From assembly GCA_964602655.1 (NCBI GenBank), contig CAZRSF010000030.1, positions 1 to 64,000 of the forward strand: a stretch of DNA of 64,000 bases, written 5' to 3'. This stretch comes from Moduliflexus sp964602655 (lineage in GTDB: Bacteria; Moduliflexota; Moduliflexia; Moduliflexales; Moduliflexaceae). Positions 44,501-52,081 of this stretch are shown in pieces. The first letter of the stretch is position 1, and the number at the start of each line of letters is the position of its first letter. The notes below the pieces were generated by a model. The model was given only the letters and a program-made list of their open reading frames with translations. It was not told where the DNA came from and did not search any database. Position numbers and translations under genes: made by a program.

Positions 44501-44535
44501 ACCGTAGGGCGAAACAACAGTTTCGTTATACGATT
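44501..44535. repeat. Decayed family B palindrome
   Basis: ACCGTAGGGCGAAAC is an exact match to the left arm at 35969, but the right arm has decayed (GTTTCGTTATACGAT). It lies upstream of the DJ-1-like gene. Confidence 0.55.
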
Positions 44536-44621
44536 TATGGTGGTATTATTCGATGAAATGGTTCGAAGACGTAATGATTTTCTCAGCGGAGTTTGTCAAT
44601 GTTGTTTTGCGCGAATCGTCG

Positions 44622-45674
44622 CTATTTTTTGCCAGGCTGCCAGAGCCACAGATGACTGGTTTCATCCAGGTCTTTCAGGCGAAACAACCCAACCGGTCGG
44701 CATTGGGCTTGTAATGTGCCTGGAAGCTGTTTCATGGCCTCTTCTGTGAGGAGAATGCGGTTTTCTGATGGAAACACGCCTGTTTGTTCCGGCGCCTTCA
44801 GCCGATCCGCAAGCTGGACGCCTTCGAGCCGCATCGCTTTGTGGAGTTCGATGCCGTTGACATCGTTTTGCAGGCTGAGTTTGACGCCGCCCCAATGCAG
44901 CCCCATGCGGAGTTGAATATCAGGATGTGGCGGAGTATTCAAAAACGATTTGCCGATTGAAAAAGCAATTTCTGCGGTATTGAATAAGGCGATAAACCCG
45001 TCTCCTGTGCTTTTCAGAAAGACCATATCCAAGGCGAACGGATGCTGTTTGACGCGAGCGTTAATATCCTGAATCAGCCTGATAAAATAGGAATCTCCGA
45101 GCCGGACGACATGCTGGGTCGAACCGGCGACGTCAAGGACTAACAGCGCAACCTGTCGCTTCGGAGAGTGCGAGGTCGTGGACGATTTTTTCTCTGGCGC
45201 GGGGCGTTGCATCTCGTTTTGGGGCACAGGCGCGCTGCCGGAGCGAGATTGTAACGTCATGCGTCCTTCTTGCGTGGCATGTGCGCTTTTCTTCTCGGAA
45301 ATTGGCGACATTCCTGCTGATGGAAGATGATCTTCGCGTCGAATATTGACAATCAGCCTGGTCGTTCCGACCATGATTTCGTCACCGTCTCGCAGGCGCA
45401 CTTCGTTGATTGGCGCTTGTCTCATCCCTTGAATCGGCGGAATCTGTCCGCCGTAACGGATGCCGTTGACGACCACGCCGTTTTTGCTGTCGAGATCGCG
45501 CAGTTTGCATTCTGAGGCTGCGATGTTCAACGCAAAATGATGGCGTGAAATGAAGGCGTCCGGCACAGAAATATGCGCGTCCGCCGACCGTCCGAACACG
45601 CAATTCGACGGTCGATCAAAAATAAAATTTCGCCCTTTTACCGGCCCGGAAATAACGCTGATTTCTACTCGCAT
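44622..45674 (-). CDS. FHA domain fused to a class III nucleotidyl-cyclase-like domain
   Basis: A 350-aa cytoplasmic protein. Residues 1-110 form an FHA phosphothreonine-binding domain (CVFGRSADAHISVPDAFISR, HHFAL, DLDSKNGVVVNG). A Ser/Pro-rich linker (about 120-170) follows. Residues about 172-345 form a class III cyclase homology domain: LLVLDVAGSTQH and KSTGDGFIALF keep both metal-binding Asp residues. The usual VNxAARL motif is HKAMRLEG, so the transition-state Asn is replaced by His. Catalysis is therefore uncertain. ATG 45674 was chosen at the domain start. It may link Ser/Thr kinase signalling to cAMP, or be a pseudo-cyclase adaptor. Confidence 0.85.
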   Translation of the reverse strand: MRVEISVISGPVKGRNFIFDRPSNCVFGRSADAHISVPDAFISRHHFALNIAASECKLRDLDSKNGVVVNGIRYGGQIPPIQGMRQAPINEVRLRDGDEIMVGTTRLIVNIRREDHLPSAGMSPISEKKSAHATQEGRMTLQSRSGSAPVPQNEMQRPAPEKKSSTTSHSPKRQVALLVLDVAGSTQHVVRLGDSYFIRLIQDINARVKQHPFALDMVFLKSTGDGFIALFNTAEIAFSIGKSFLNTPPHPDIQLRMGLHWGGVKLSLQNDVNGIELHKAMRLEGVQLADRLKAPEQTGVFPSENRILLTEEAMKQLPGTLQAQCRPVGLFRLKDLDETSHLWLWQPGKK

Positions 45675-46289
45675 ATCCGCTTTTCTATGGAGAATGACGT
45701 TCTTCGATGTAATGGCATTATGGAAATCGTTGTCAATGTTCACTATGTAATAGCAAAAGCAATGCCACTGAATATCCTTGTCGTATAACCAACTCATTTA
45801 TAATGAGTTATGTGTATGAGCATTATACTGTAATAAAAAAATCGGACAAAAATGGCAGTACGATTTAATGGAATTCTTTGAAGATACTGCAAAAATGCGG
45901 TAAAGAAGGCAATAAATCAAAAATGTCACTAATGACACATATCCGCCACTAATGGCATTTTGATTTTGCATATTGCCTTTCTGATATTTTTGTTGACAAG
46001 ACAATCATAAAAATCATATTTCGATGCTGAGAATTCCGAGGTCTTGAAGACCTCGGCATTCTGGAATATGTGATCCATTCGAACACAACTTTGGTATAAT
46101 ACCAACTGCGTTTGAAAAGATCATATTCGCGTTGTACGTCGAAACTGCGTTTCGACGAGGGCGAAACAACAGTTTCGCCCTACAATTCATGATCCATTCG
46201 ATCTCAATTGTTATAACTACTATTGCGACTAAAAACTTACGAAACTATGCGCGACTGTGACTGATACCATTTTAGGAGGAGACGAATTT
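45675..46289. other. Long intergenic region with operators and palindromes
   Basis: No gene I can support lies between the divergent FHA-cyclase and ygeW genes. The region is A+T-rich. It holds two dyads with the same CTAA centre (TGTCA-CTAA-TGACA at 45924-45937 and GCCA-CTAA-TGGC at 45945-45956) and TTGACA at 45993-45998. It also holds a CCGAGGTCTT palindrome at 46035-46056 and two tandem family-B hairpins at 46137-46180. Confidence 0.5.
46137..46180. repeat. Two adjacent family B palindromes
   Basis: CGTCGAAAC-TGC-GTTTCGACG (to about 46156) is followed at once by AGGGCGAAAC-AACA-GTTTCGCCCT. The two subtypes of this family occur side by side here, showing that they are related units. Confidence 0.7.
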
Positions 46290-47486
46290 ATGGCATCTCA
46301 AACGCTTCTGACGGCGATTTCGGAATTTTCGGCATCGCACAACACGATGTACGGCAAGGACATGTTGTTAACGTGGGAAAAAAGCGAGGACGAACTTCGC
46401 GCAGTGCTGACGGCTGCCGCGCTGCTGCGCGAGATGTACGCGCACAATATTTCGACTCGCGTCTTCGACTCCGGGTTGGCGGTATCGAATTTCCGGGATA
46501 ATTCCACGCGCACGCGCTTCAGTTTTGCCAGCGCGACGAATCTGCTCGGCCTGACCGTGCAAGACCTCGATGAAGGCAAATCCCAGATCGCGCACGGCGA
46601 GACGGTGCGCGAAACCGCAATCATGATGTCGTTCTTGACGCAAGTCATCGGCATCCGCGACGACATCTATCTTGGCGCGGGCAATACCTATATGCGCCAG
46701 GTCGCGGCGGCGGCGGACGAAGGCTTTCGCGAAGGCACATTGATGCAACGCCCGACCATCGTCAATTTGCAATGCGACATTGACCATCCGACCCAGACGA
46801 TGGCGGATTTGGCGTATCTCAAGCAGTATTTCGGCGGACTGGAACAGTTGAAAGGCAAAAAAATCGCGATGACCTGGGCCTATTCGCCGAGCTACGGCAA
46901 ACCGCTCTCCGTGCCGCAAGGCGTGATCGGCCTGATGACGCGCTTCGGCATGAACGTCTCGTTAGCCTATCCCGAAGGCTACAACCTGATCCCGGAAACG
47001 CTCGACATTGCGCGGCAGAACGCGGCGCGTTCCGGCGGATCGTTCGAGGTCGCGAATTCCATGGAAGCGGCCTTCGCCGACGCCGATATCGTCTATCCGA
47101 AAAGCTGGGCGCCGTACAGCGTGATGGAAGAGCGCACCAAATTGTTGAGCGCGAAGGATTTTGACGGCCTGAAAGCCCTTGAACAGCGCTGTTTGCAGAA
47201 TAACGCCAGGTTCACGAACTGGGAATGCACTGAGGCGCAGATGTCCCGCACCAAAGGCGGACGCGCCCTGTACATGCACTGCCTCCCGGCAGACATCACG
47301 GATGTCAGTTGCAAGCAGGGCGAAGTCAGCAAATCTGTCTTCGAAAAAGCGCGAATTGACACGTATAAAGAAGCGAGTTGGAAGCCGTTCGTCATTGCGG
47401 CCATGATTTTCCTCTCCAAATTCGAGCAACCCGCCAACGTTCTGCGCGAATTGGCCGAACGCCCGATGAAACGAGTCTTATGCTAA
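46290..47486 (+). CDS. ygeW: Knotted carbamoyltransferase YgeW
   Basis: A 398-aa member of the aspartate/ornithine carbamoyltransferase superfamily, YgeW branch, whose structure has a trefoil knot. The carbamoyl-phosphate site NSTRTRFSFAS is intact, as are GETVRETA, DHPTQTMADL, PKSWAPYS and the HCLPADI loop. The physiological substrate of YgeW is not firmly established; in enteric bacteria it sits with purine/diaminopropionate catabolic genes (ygeX, ygeY, carbamate kinase), none of which are here. ATG 46290 follows AGGAGGAG. It stands alone apart from a glycerophosphodiesterase gene downstream. Confidence 0.9.
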   Translation: MASQTLLTAISEFSASHNTMYGKDMLLTWEKSEDELRAVLTAAALLREMYAHNISTRVFDSGLAVSNFRDNSTRTRFSFASATNLLGLTVQDLDEGKSQIAHGETVRETAIMMSFLTQVIGIRDDIYLGAGNTYMRQVAAAADEGFREGTLMQRPTIVNLQCDIDHPTQTMADLAYLKQYFGGLEQLKGKKIAMTWAYSPSYGKPLSVPQGVIGLMTRFGMNVSLAYPEGYNLIPETLDIARQNAARSGGSFEVANSMEAAFADADIVYPKSWAPYSVMEERTKLLSAKDFDGLKALEQRCLQNNARFTNWECTEAQMSRTKGGRALYMHCLPADITDVSCKQGEVSKSVFEKARIDTYKEASWKPFVIAAMIFLSKFEQPANVLRELAERPMKRVLC

Positions 47487-47495
47487 AGTGGCTAA

Positions 47496-47526
47496 GTTGT
47501 CAGACACTTTCGAAGTGTCTGACAAC
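47496..47526. repeat. Palindromic repeat family A, copy 3
   Basis: GTTGTCAGACACTT, TCG, AAGTGTCTGACAAC: a perfect 14-3-14 hairpin, 9 nt after the ygeW stop codon. Compared with copy 1, bases in both arms changed together (GT/AC to TT/AA; C/G to T/A near the outer end). Confidence 0.85.
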
Positions 47527-47543
47527 TCTTGCTCGCCTAAATA

Positions 47544-48281
47544 ATGAACGCACACACCTCATGGCGACAGCGCGCATTCAACGTCATCGCCCATCGCGGC
47601 GCATCGGGTCACGCGCCGGAAAATACACTCTCAGCGTTCCAGAAAGCGATCTACATGGGCGCGGATATGGTGGAACTCGACGTGCATCTTTCGCGCGACG
47701 GCGAACTCGTTGTGACTCATGACGAAAGCCTCGAACATCTGACCAATGGCTTCGGCTACGTGAAAGATTATACCGTGTCCGAATTAAAGCATTTCGAGGT
47801 TATGGTAAAAACAGGAGACCGTCGGCCAGAGCGGATTCCTACGCTGCGGGAAGTCTTCGAATTCGTCGGAAAGCGCGTCGGCGTTGTGGTGGAAATCAAA
47901 ACCGGTCAGTTTTCATATCCGGGAATCGAGGCGAAAACGGCGCGTTTGCTGGAAGAATTCGATCTGCTTGACGACGCCCTCGTCATCGCGTTTTATCATC
48001 CGACCTTACGCGAAATCAAACGCATCAACCCGCATATCGCCACCGGTATTTTATATGCGGCCGGTTTGATCGAACCCTGGGCCGTCGCGGAAACGGTCGG
48101 GGCTGACGCGCTGCATCCGCATTTTCATTATATCTGGCCGGAAGTCGTCGTCGAATCGCAAAAACGCGGCTATCGCGTCCATCCCTGGACAATAGATTCG
48201 CCCGACGATCTGCAACGCTGGAAAGCGTTCGGAGTAGATGGCATCACCACCGATTTTCCGGATCGGCTGATTGAGCTATGA
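47544..48281 (+). CDS. Glycerophosphodiester phosphodiesterase (UgpQ type)
   Basis: A 245-aa cytoplasmic TIM-barrel enzyme that hydrolyses glycerophosphodiesters to glycerol 3-phosphate and an alcohol. The catalytic histidines and metal ligands are in IAHRGASGHAPENTLSAF, ADMVELDVHLSRDGELVVTH and VVVEIKTGQF; the C-terminal HPWTIDSPDDLQRWKAFGVD and GITTDFPD are typical. No signal peptide. Its stop overlaps the start of the PHP fragment (ATGA), so the original operon continued into that gene before it was truncated. Confidence 0.93.
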   Translation: MNAHTSWRQRAFNVIAHRGASGHAPENTLSAFQKAIYMGADMVELDVHLSRDGELVVTHDESLEHLTNGFGYVKDYTVSELKHFEVMVKTGDRRPERIPTLREVFEFVGKRVGVVVEIKTGQFSYPGIEAKTARLLEEFDLLDDALVIAFYHPTLREIKRINPHIATGILYAAGLIEPWAVAETVGADALHPHFHYIWPEVVVESQKRGYRVHPWTIDSPDDLQRWKAFGVDGITTDFPDRLIEL

Positions 48282-48487
48282 AATTCATCGCTGATTTTCA
48301 CATCCATTCCCACTACTCCCGCGCCACCAGCCAGGATTTGACGTTCGAGCATCTGCATAAATGGGCGCAGTTGAAAGGCGTGCAGGTCGTCGGCACAGGC
48401 GATTTGACACACCCAGGCTGGCTGAACGAGATGCGCGAGAAGCTCGAACCGGCGGAAAGCGGCCTTTTCCGCCTCAAAGACCGGTAG
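48278..48487 (+). pseudogene. 5' fragment of a PHP-domain (endonuclease Q-like) gene
   Basis: Only the first 69 codons remain: MKFIADFHIHSHYSRATSQD (first PHP metal-binding motif), WAQLKGVQVVGTGDLTHPGW and EPAESGLFRLKDR. This matches the start of EndoQ-like PHP proteins, which are normally several hundred residues. The similarity ends abruptly at about 48478, where RHS coding sequence begins in another frame. The rest is not in the window. Overlap with the upstream stop shows it was once translationally coupled to the glycerophosphodiesterase. Confidence 0.8.
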
Positions 48488-48509
48488 CGCGACCTACCAC
48501 TACGACCCG

Positions 48510-49694
48510 TTGGGTCGCCGCGTGGCGAAAATCCTTGACAATGTCGTCACGTACGACGTCTTGACGATGGAGCGGGACGGCGCGGTCTATACGTACCATC
48601 GCGACTCGCTCGGCAGTGTCACCGAGATCGCCGACGCACAGGGCGCGCTCGTCGAACGCTACGAATATGACGTGTACGGCGCGGCACGGCTCTTTGACAG
48701 CAGCGGCCAGCGGATATTCGACTCCGCCATCGGCAATCCGATCCGCTTCACCGGGCGCTGGTACGACGCGGAAAGCGACAACTACGACTACCGCGCCCGC
48801 GTCTATTCGCCCGCCTTAGGCCGCTTCTTGCAGACCGATCCACTCGGTGCTGTGGATGGCTTCAATCTCTACGCCTACGTCGGCAATAATCCGGTCACGT
48901 GGCTCGATCCGTTCGGGTTATGGCATGCAGGCGTAATTGCTGATTCATATAACGCGCAAGTATCTATCGCAATGGCTGGCCTGAATGATCTGACGGCAAA
49001 TTCGACCAACCCGATCACGCATCTGTTGTCAGCGACCCTTCAAACAGCGATGATTATTGGCGGCGCACCAGTATCTTTGCTGAATTTCGACACTGGCTTA
49101 GGCGAATGGTTCTCCGATCCGACTGACTACAATAAAATTCCTGTGCTGGGTCCGGTAGGGCAGAATTTTGGCACGAGCTTGGGCGAACTCATCATGGACC
49201 CGTCGGTAGAAAACGGGGCGCAGTTTACGATGGCAGGATGTCAGGTTCTCACCACGGTGGCGGGTGGATTGCAACTCGCGGAAATGATTCCTGGAATGAA
49301 GACAATCCCAGTCAGTCCTGCGGGGCTTCCTGATAACCTTGCCTCTACCTTTATGGGGAATAAGTATACAGCACGGGTACTAAGCCAAGACCTGATTCTC
49401 TATCGCGCGGGAACGAAGAACCAACCACTGGGGCAATTCTTTACAGAAACGCCTCCGGTAAGTGAAATACAGGTGAGAATTGATCAGGCTGTTTTGCCTA
49501 TATGGCCTGGAGGAGGAACTTCTCCAATCGATACAGGATTTAAAGTAAGCATACCGAAGGGGACAACTATTTATGAAGGAATAATAGCCCCCCAAGGAGG
49601 TTTCTATTTGGGAGGAACGAAACAAATTGTTGTACAAAAACCATGGACAATTAAAGATGTTACGGTGCTTGATAGCTTTCCTTTAGTCAAGTAA
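48510..49694 (+). CDS. RHS C-terminal fragment with polymorphic toxin-like tip
   Basis: The RHS reading frame begins without a proper start inside the PHP scar (about 48480, TGSATYHYDPLGRR) and runs to 49694. Residues 1-137 are the end of an RHS core: YD repeats (RYEYDVYGAAR; NYDYRARVYSPALGRFLQTD) and the self-cleavage/junction motif DPFGL at 133-137. After this the sequence becomes unique: a Gly/Ala-rich linker to about 275, then a compact domain of about 120 residues (LILYRAGTKNQPLGQFFTE; IPKGTTIYEGIIAPQGG; FYLGGTKQIVVQKPW) of lower G+C. This layout is that of RHS/CDI-type polymorphic toxins. The toxin class is not certain. Expression without the N-terminal part is doubtful. Confidence 0.75.
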   Translation: MGRRVAKILDNVVTYDVLTMERDGAVYTYHRDSLGSVTEIADAQGALVERYEYDVYGAARLFDSSGQRIFDSAIGNPIRFTGRWYDAESDNYDYRARVYSPALGRFLQTDPLGAVDGFNLYAYVGNNPVTWLDPFGLWHAGVIADSYNAQVSIAMAGLNDLTANSTNPITHLLSATLQTAMIIGGAPVSLLNFDTGLGEWFSDPTDYNKIPVLGPVGQNFGTSLGELIMDPSVENGAQFTMAGCQVLTTVAGGLQLAEMIPGMKTIPVSPAGLPDNLASTFMGNKYTARVLSQDLILYRAGTKNQPLGQFFTETPPVSEIQVRIDQAVLPIWPGGGTSPIDTGFKVSIPKGTTIYEGIIAPQGGFYLGGTKQIVVQKPWTIKDVTVLDSFPLVK

Positions 49695-49703
49695 TGGGTA
49701 AAG

Positions 49704-50006
49704 ATGATGAATATTGATAACGTAACCAATAAACTGAAACAGATCGAAATTATTCTTCGGACATGTGGTGAGTCGAGGTGGCTTTCAGTAATTGAGTCCT
49801 TTATTGCTCAACTTTTAAGTCATGGCGAAGATGACGATTTTCGTGGTACTTTGCGTGAGATCATTGGAATGTATGGAGGAATGGGATCATTTAATGATCT
49901 TGTTTTATTTGATGGTGGAAAAGTATGTTATAGCGAGAATGAACAATTAAATACATTGAGAGAAGAGTTATACGCACTCTGTCAAGCAGTACTTGTAAGC
50001 CAGTAA
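49704..50006 (+). CDS. Probable immunity protein for the RHS toxin tip
   Basis: A 100-aa soluble, mainly helical, acidic protein: NVTNKLKQIEIILRTCGESR, FRGTLREIIGMYGGMGSFND and LVLFDGGKVC. It starts 9 nt after the toxin stop, on the same strand, and shares its low G+C unlike the surroundings. Small downstream genes in this position normally encode the cognate immunity protein. A second RHS stub follows directly, the usual flank of such cassettes. Assignment rests on position and style, not on a recognised fold. Confidence 0.65.
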   Translation: MMNIDNVTNKLKQIEIILRTCGESRWLSVIESFIAQLLSHGEDDDFRGTLREIIGMYGGMGSFNDLVLFDGGKVCYSENEQLNTLREELYALCQAVLVSQ

Positions 50007-50029
50007 ATACGAATTACAAAGATATTTCG

Positions 50030-50218
50030 TTTTATCTGCGCTGGTACGACACGGAAAGCGGCAACTACGACTATCGCACCCGCACCTATTCGCCCGCGCT
50101 GGGCCGCTTCTTGCAGACTGACCCGCTGGGCTACATCGACGGCTTCAACCTCTACGCCTACGTCGGCAATAATCCGGTCAGGCGGTCACCATCCCACGGC
50201 AGCCCTGAACAGGATTGA
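50030..50218 (+). pseudogene. Orphan RHS core-end fragment
   Basis: In-frame RHS sequence (RWYDTESGNYDYRTRTYSPA, GRFLQTDPLGYIDGFNLYAY, VGNNPVRR) runs for about 60 codons to a TGA, without start codon or toxin tip. 50039-50180 aligns base for base in length (142 nt) with 48756-48897 of the upstream RHS gene. This is the residue of a displaced tip junction. Confidence 0.85.
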
Positions 50219-50358
50219 AACGCAAAACGCCGTCAGCGAGGACGAACCGCACTGACAGCGTTTGTGTGTTCTGACGTTTTGCAGTTTTAGCGCTTTAACG
50301 TCTTAGCGTCTTGACGCTATGCTGTCTTACTGGTTTGGCATTAAGGCGTCATGCCATC

Positions 50359-50706
50359 GTGCTGATCAAGCCAGGCGATCAACGCTTCTTCGAGAATGCC
50401 GGACTTACTGACGGCGGCGCGATGTTCGTCGCCGGGATGTCCAGCATTGTCGAACCCGCCTTCAACGACATCTGGACGATTCCCGGCGAAGAAGCGCTCC
50501 CGGCGCAATGGCGGCAGGAAGATGAGGCGCTGTTCCGCCGGATTGACCCGACCTCGTATTTTCATACCCTGCAATTCTCCGATTTCGCCGACGCCATCCG
50601 CAATGGACGCGCGCCCGCCGTTGACGGCAAGGAAGGCCGCAAGAGCGTTGCGCTGATCGAAGCGATTTATAGATCGGGTCGAGAACGCATTCCCGTAAAA
50701 TTATAG
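50359..50706 (+). pseudogene. 3' fragment of a Gfo/Idh/MocA oxidoreductase gene
   Basis: About 115 codons resemble the C-terminal end of NAD-dependent sugar/inositol dehydrogenases: FFENAGLTDGGAMFVAG, FNDIWTIPGEE, FHTLQFSDFADAIRNGRAPA and SVALIEAIYRSGRERIPVKL. The Rossmann-fold N-terminal half is missing and the frame runs upstream into unrelated sequence. Between it and the RHS stub (50219-50335) are repeated GTCTTAGCG/TTTAGCG words. It is another broken gene at the edge of the RHS scar. Confidence 0.75.
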
Positions 50707-50717
50707 GACGGCAATGA

Positions 50718-50750
50718 TCAAGGCAACGAAACAGCGTTCCGTTGCCTTGA
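50718..50750. terminator. Hairpin between convergent genes
   Basis: TCAAGGCAACGAA and TTCCGTTGCCTTGA form a near-perfect stem with a short loop, placed between the oxidoreductase fragment and the end of the minus-strand secreted-protein gene. Confidence 0.5.
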
Positions 50751-50784
50751 GGTGAGAAGGGGGGATTAGCGAAATCAACACGCA

Positions 50785-51843
50785 TTATTGACTTCTATAC
50801 GGGCGTTCCTGACGAGGGGGCGGTTTGGTTTCATCGTCGTCTTCTTTCGTGCCGCGCACTCCGACAGTCACCCGCGCAGAGCCGCCCGTAGAGAGCGTTG
50901 CGGTATTCGTAAAATAGGAAAATTCATTTTTTGCAATGTCTTCTTTATGCGTCACCATGCTATAGAATACCGTCGCCTCGGTATCAGGCGGGATATCGGC
51001 AAACGCAATCTTGAATTCGCGTTCGTTGATATGCCTGACGGTACAAGTGGCTTTCTCAGGACACTCAATGTTGAATTCAGCGAGTTGTAATGACCCGCCT
51101 TTGGTACCTTCGGACAAGACATCGGTTAATTCTGTATGATTTTCAAGGCTCGTGTCCGTATTACGGAGAACCAATGTATAAAGGAACGTTTCCTGACCGT
51201 ACGTGACGGCTTCGGTTTGATTGACTTTTTTTTGCACGATAAAATCCGGCATACCGCTTTCAGGTACGCAGTTACTATACCGATGGACAAGCGAAAAGGC
51301 GCGGCTGCAATCGTACCCGCCCGGCGGGCATTTGGCGTTAACGCTGATGTGAATGTTCGCGCTGCCGTCGCCAAATTTTGGCTTGGGTTGAATGCTGATC
51401 ATCGCGTAGCCACAGCGCGGATCAAATCCCTTGCCCCCCTGACATTCGTTCAAGTCAATCCGTACGCAGCCGCCATCAGGTTTCCATTCGATCGAGCGTT
51501 CGTCCTTTTTGACAAAAAACAGATCGGACATTCCGTCGTGATTCTGATCGAGTTCCGCGCGTTGGTACGCGTCCGTATCAGTGAAATAGACGAAATCGAA
51601 ATCCTGGTTCACATCGCGAATATCGAACCGAATGCTGCACAAATCAATAAAGTCCATCAACGGCGGATAGACATCCGGCGTGGTTTGATACCAGATGTAA
51701 TACGGGCCGCATGTCCCGGCCTGACCATTCGGCGACAGCGCCTTTGCCCACAAATACGGAGCGGCAGCAAAGATGATTGCATTCATCAGAAAAAAGCGCA
51801 ATCCACGCTTCCAAGCTTTGGGTAATCGAGATGCATGATTCAT
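50785..51843 (-). CDS. Secreted protein with DUF11-like domain
   Basis: A 352-aa exported protein. A basic N-terminus and hydrophobic core (FFLMNAIIFAAAPYLWA) form a signal peptide. The first half is Cys-containing and Asp-rich (DFDFVYFTDTDAYQRAELDQ; NHDGMSDLFFV, similar to calcium-binding dockerin/FG-GAP loops). Residues about 205-330 look like a DUF11/Ig-like repeat (VTYGQETFLYTLVLRNTD; LTDVLSEGTKGG; YFTNTATLSTGG). The tail is charged and Pro-rich. Probably a cell-surface or adhesive protein; no function known. The upstream 51844-52081 is A+T-rich and separates it from a divergent lipoprotein gene. Confidence 0.7.
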   Translation of the reverse strand: MNHASRLPKAWKRGLRFFLMNAIIFAAAPYLWAKALSPNGQAGTCGPYYIWYQTTPDVYPPLMDFIDLCSIRFDIRDVNQDFDFVYFTDTDAYQRAELDQNHDGMSDLFFVKKDERSIEWKPDGGCVRIDLNECQGGKGFDPRCGYAMISIQPKPKFGDGSANIHISVNAKCPPGGYDCSRAFSLVHRYSNCVPESGMPDFIVQKKVNQTEAVTYGQETFLYTLVLRNTDTSLENHTELTDVLSEGTKGGSLQLAEFNIECPEKATCTVRHINEREFKIAFADIPPDTEATVFYSMVTHKEDIAKNEFSYFTNTATLSTGGSARVTVGVRGTKEDDDETKPPPRQERPYRSQ

Positions 51844-52081
51844 TGCTCGAAACCTCCTTTTTGAGAGTGACGTATGTTAACGATATGCCGATTGCTCGAT
51901 ATATCACACACGGCGCGGCATTCGTCAATCTTTTTTTGTGAAAATTTCCTGAATCGCTCAGACGAATGAAATTTTGCAATAGGCGTATATTTTCCTTGCT
52001 AAATTTTTCTGCGGCGCAAATCTTTTTCAATGCTGTTTCGAATCAATCGAAAGAAACGTTTTCATACATAATGGGGGGATT

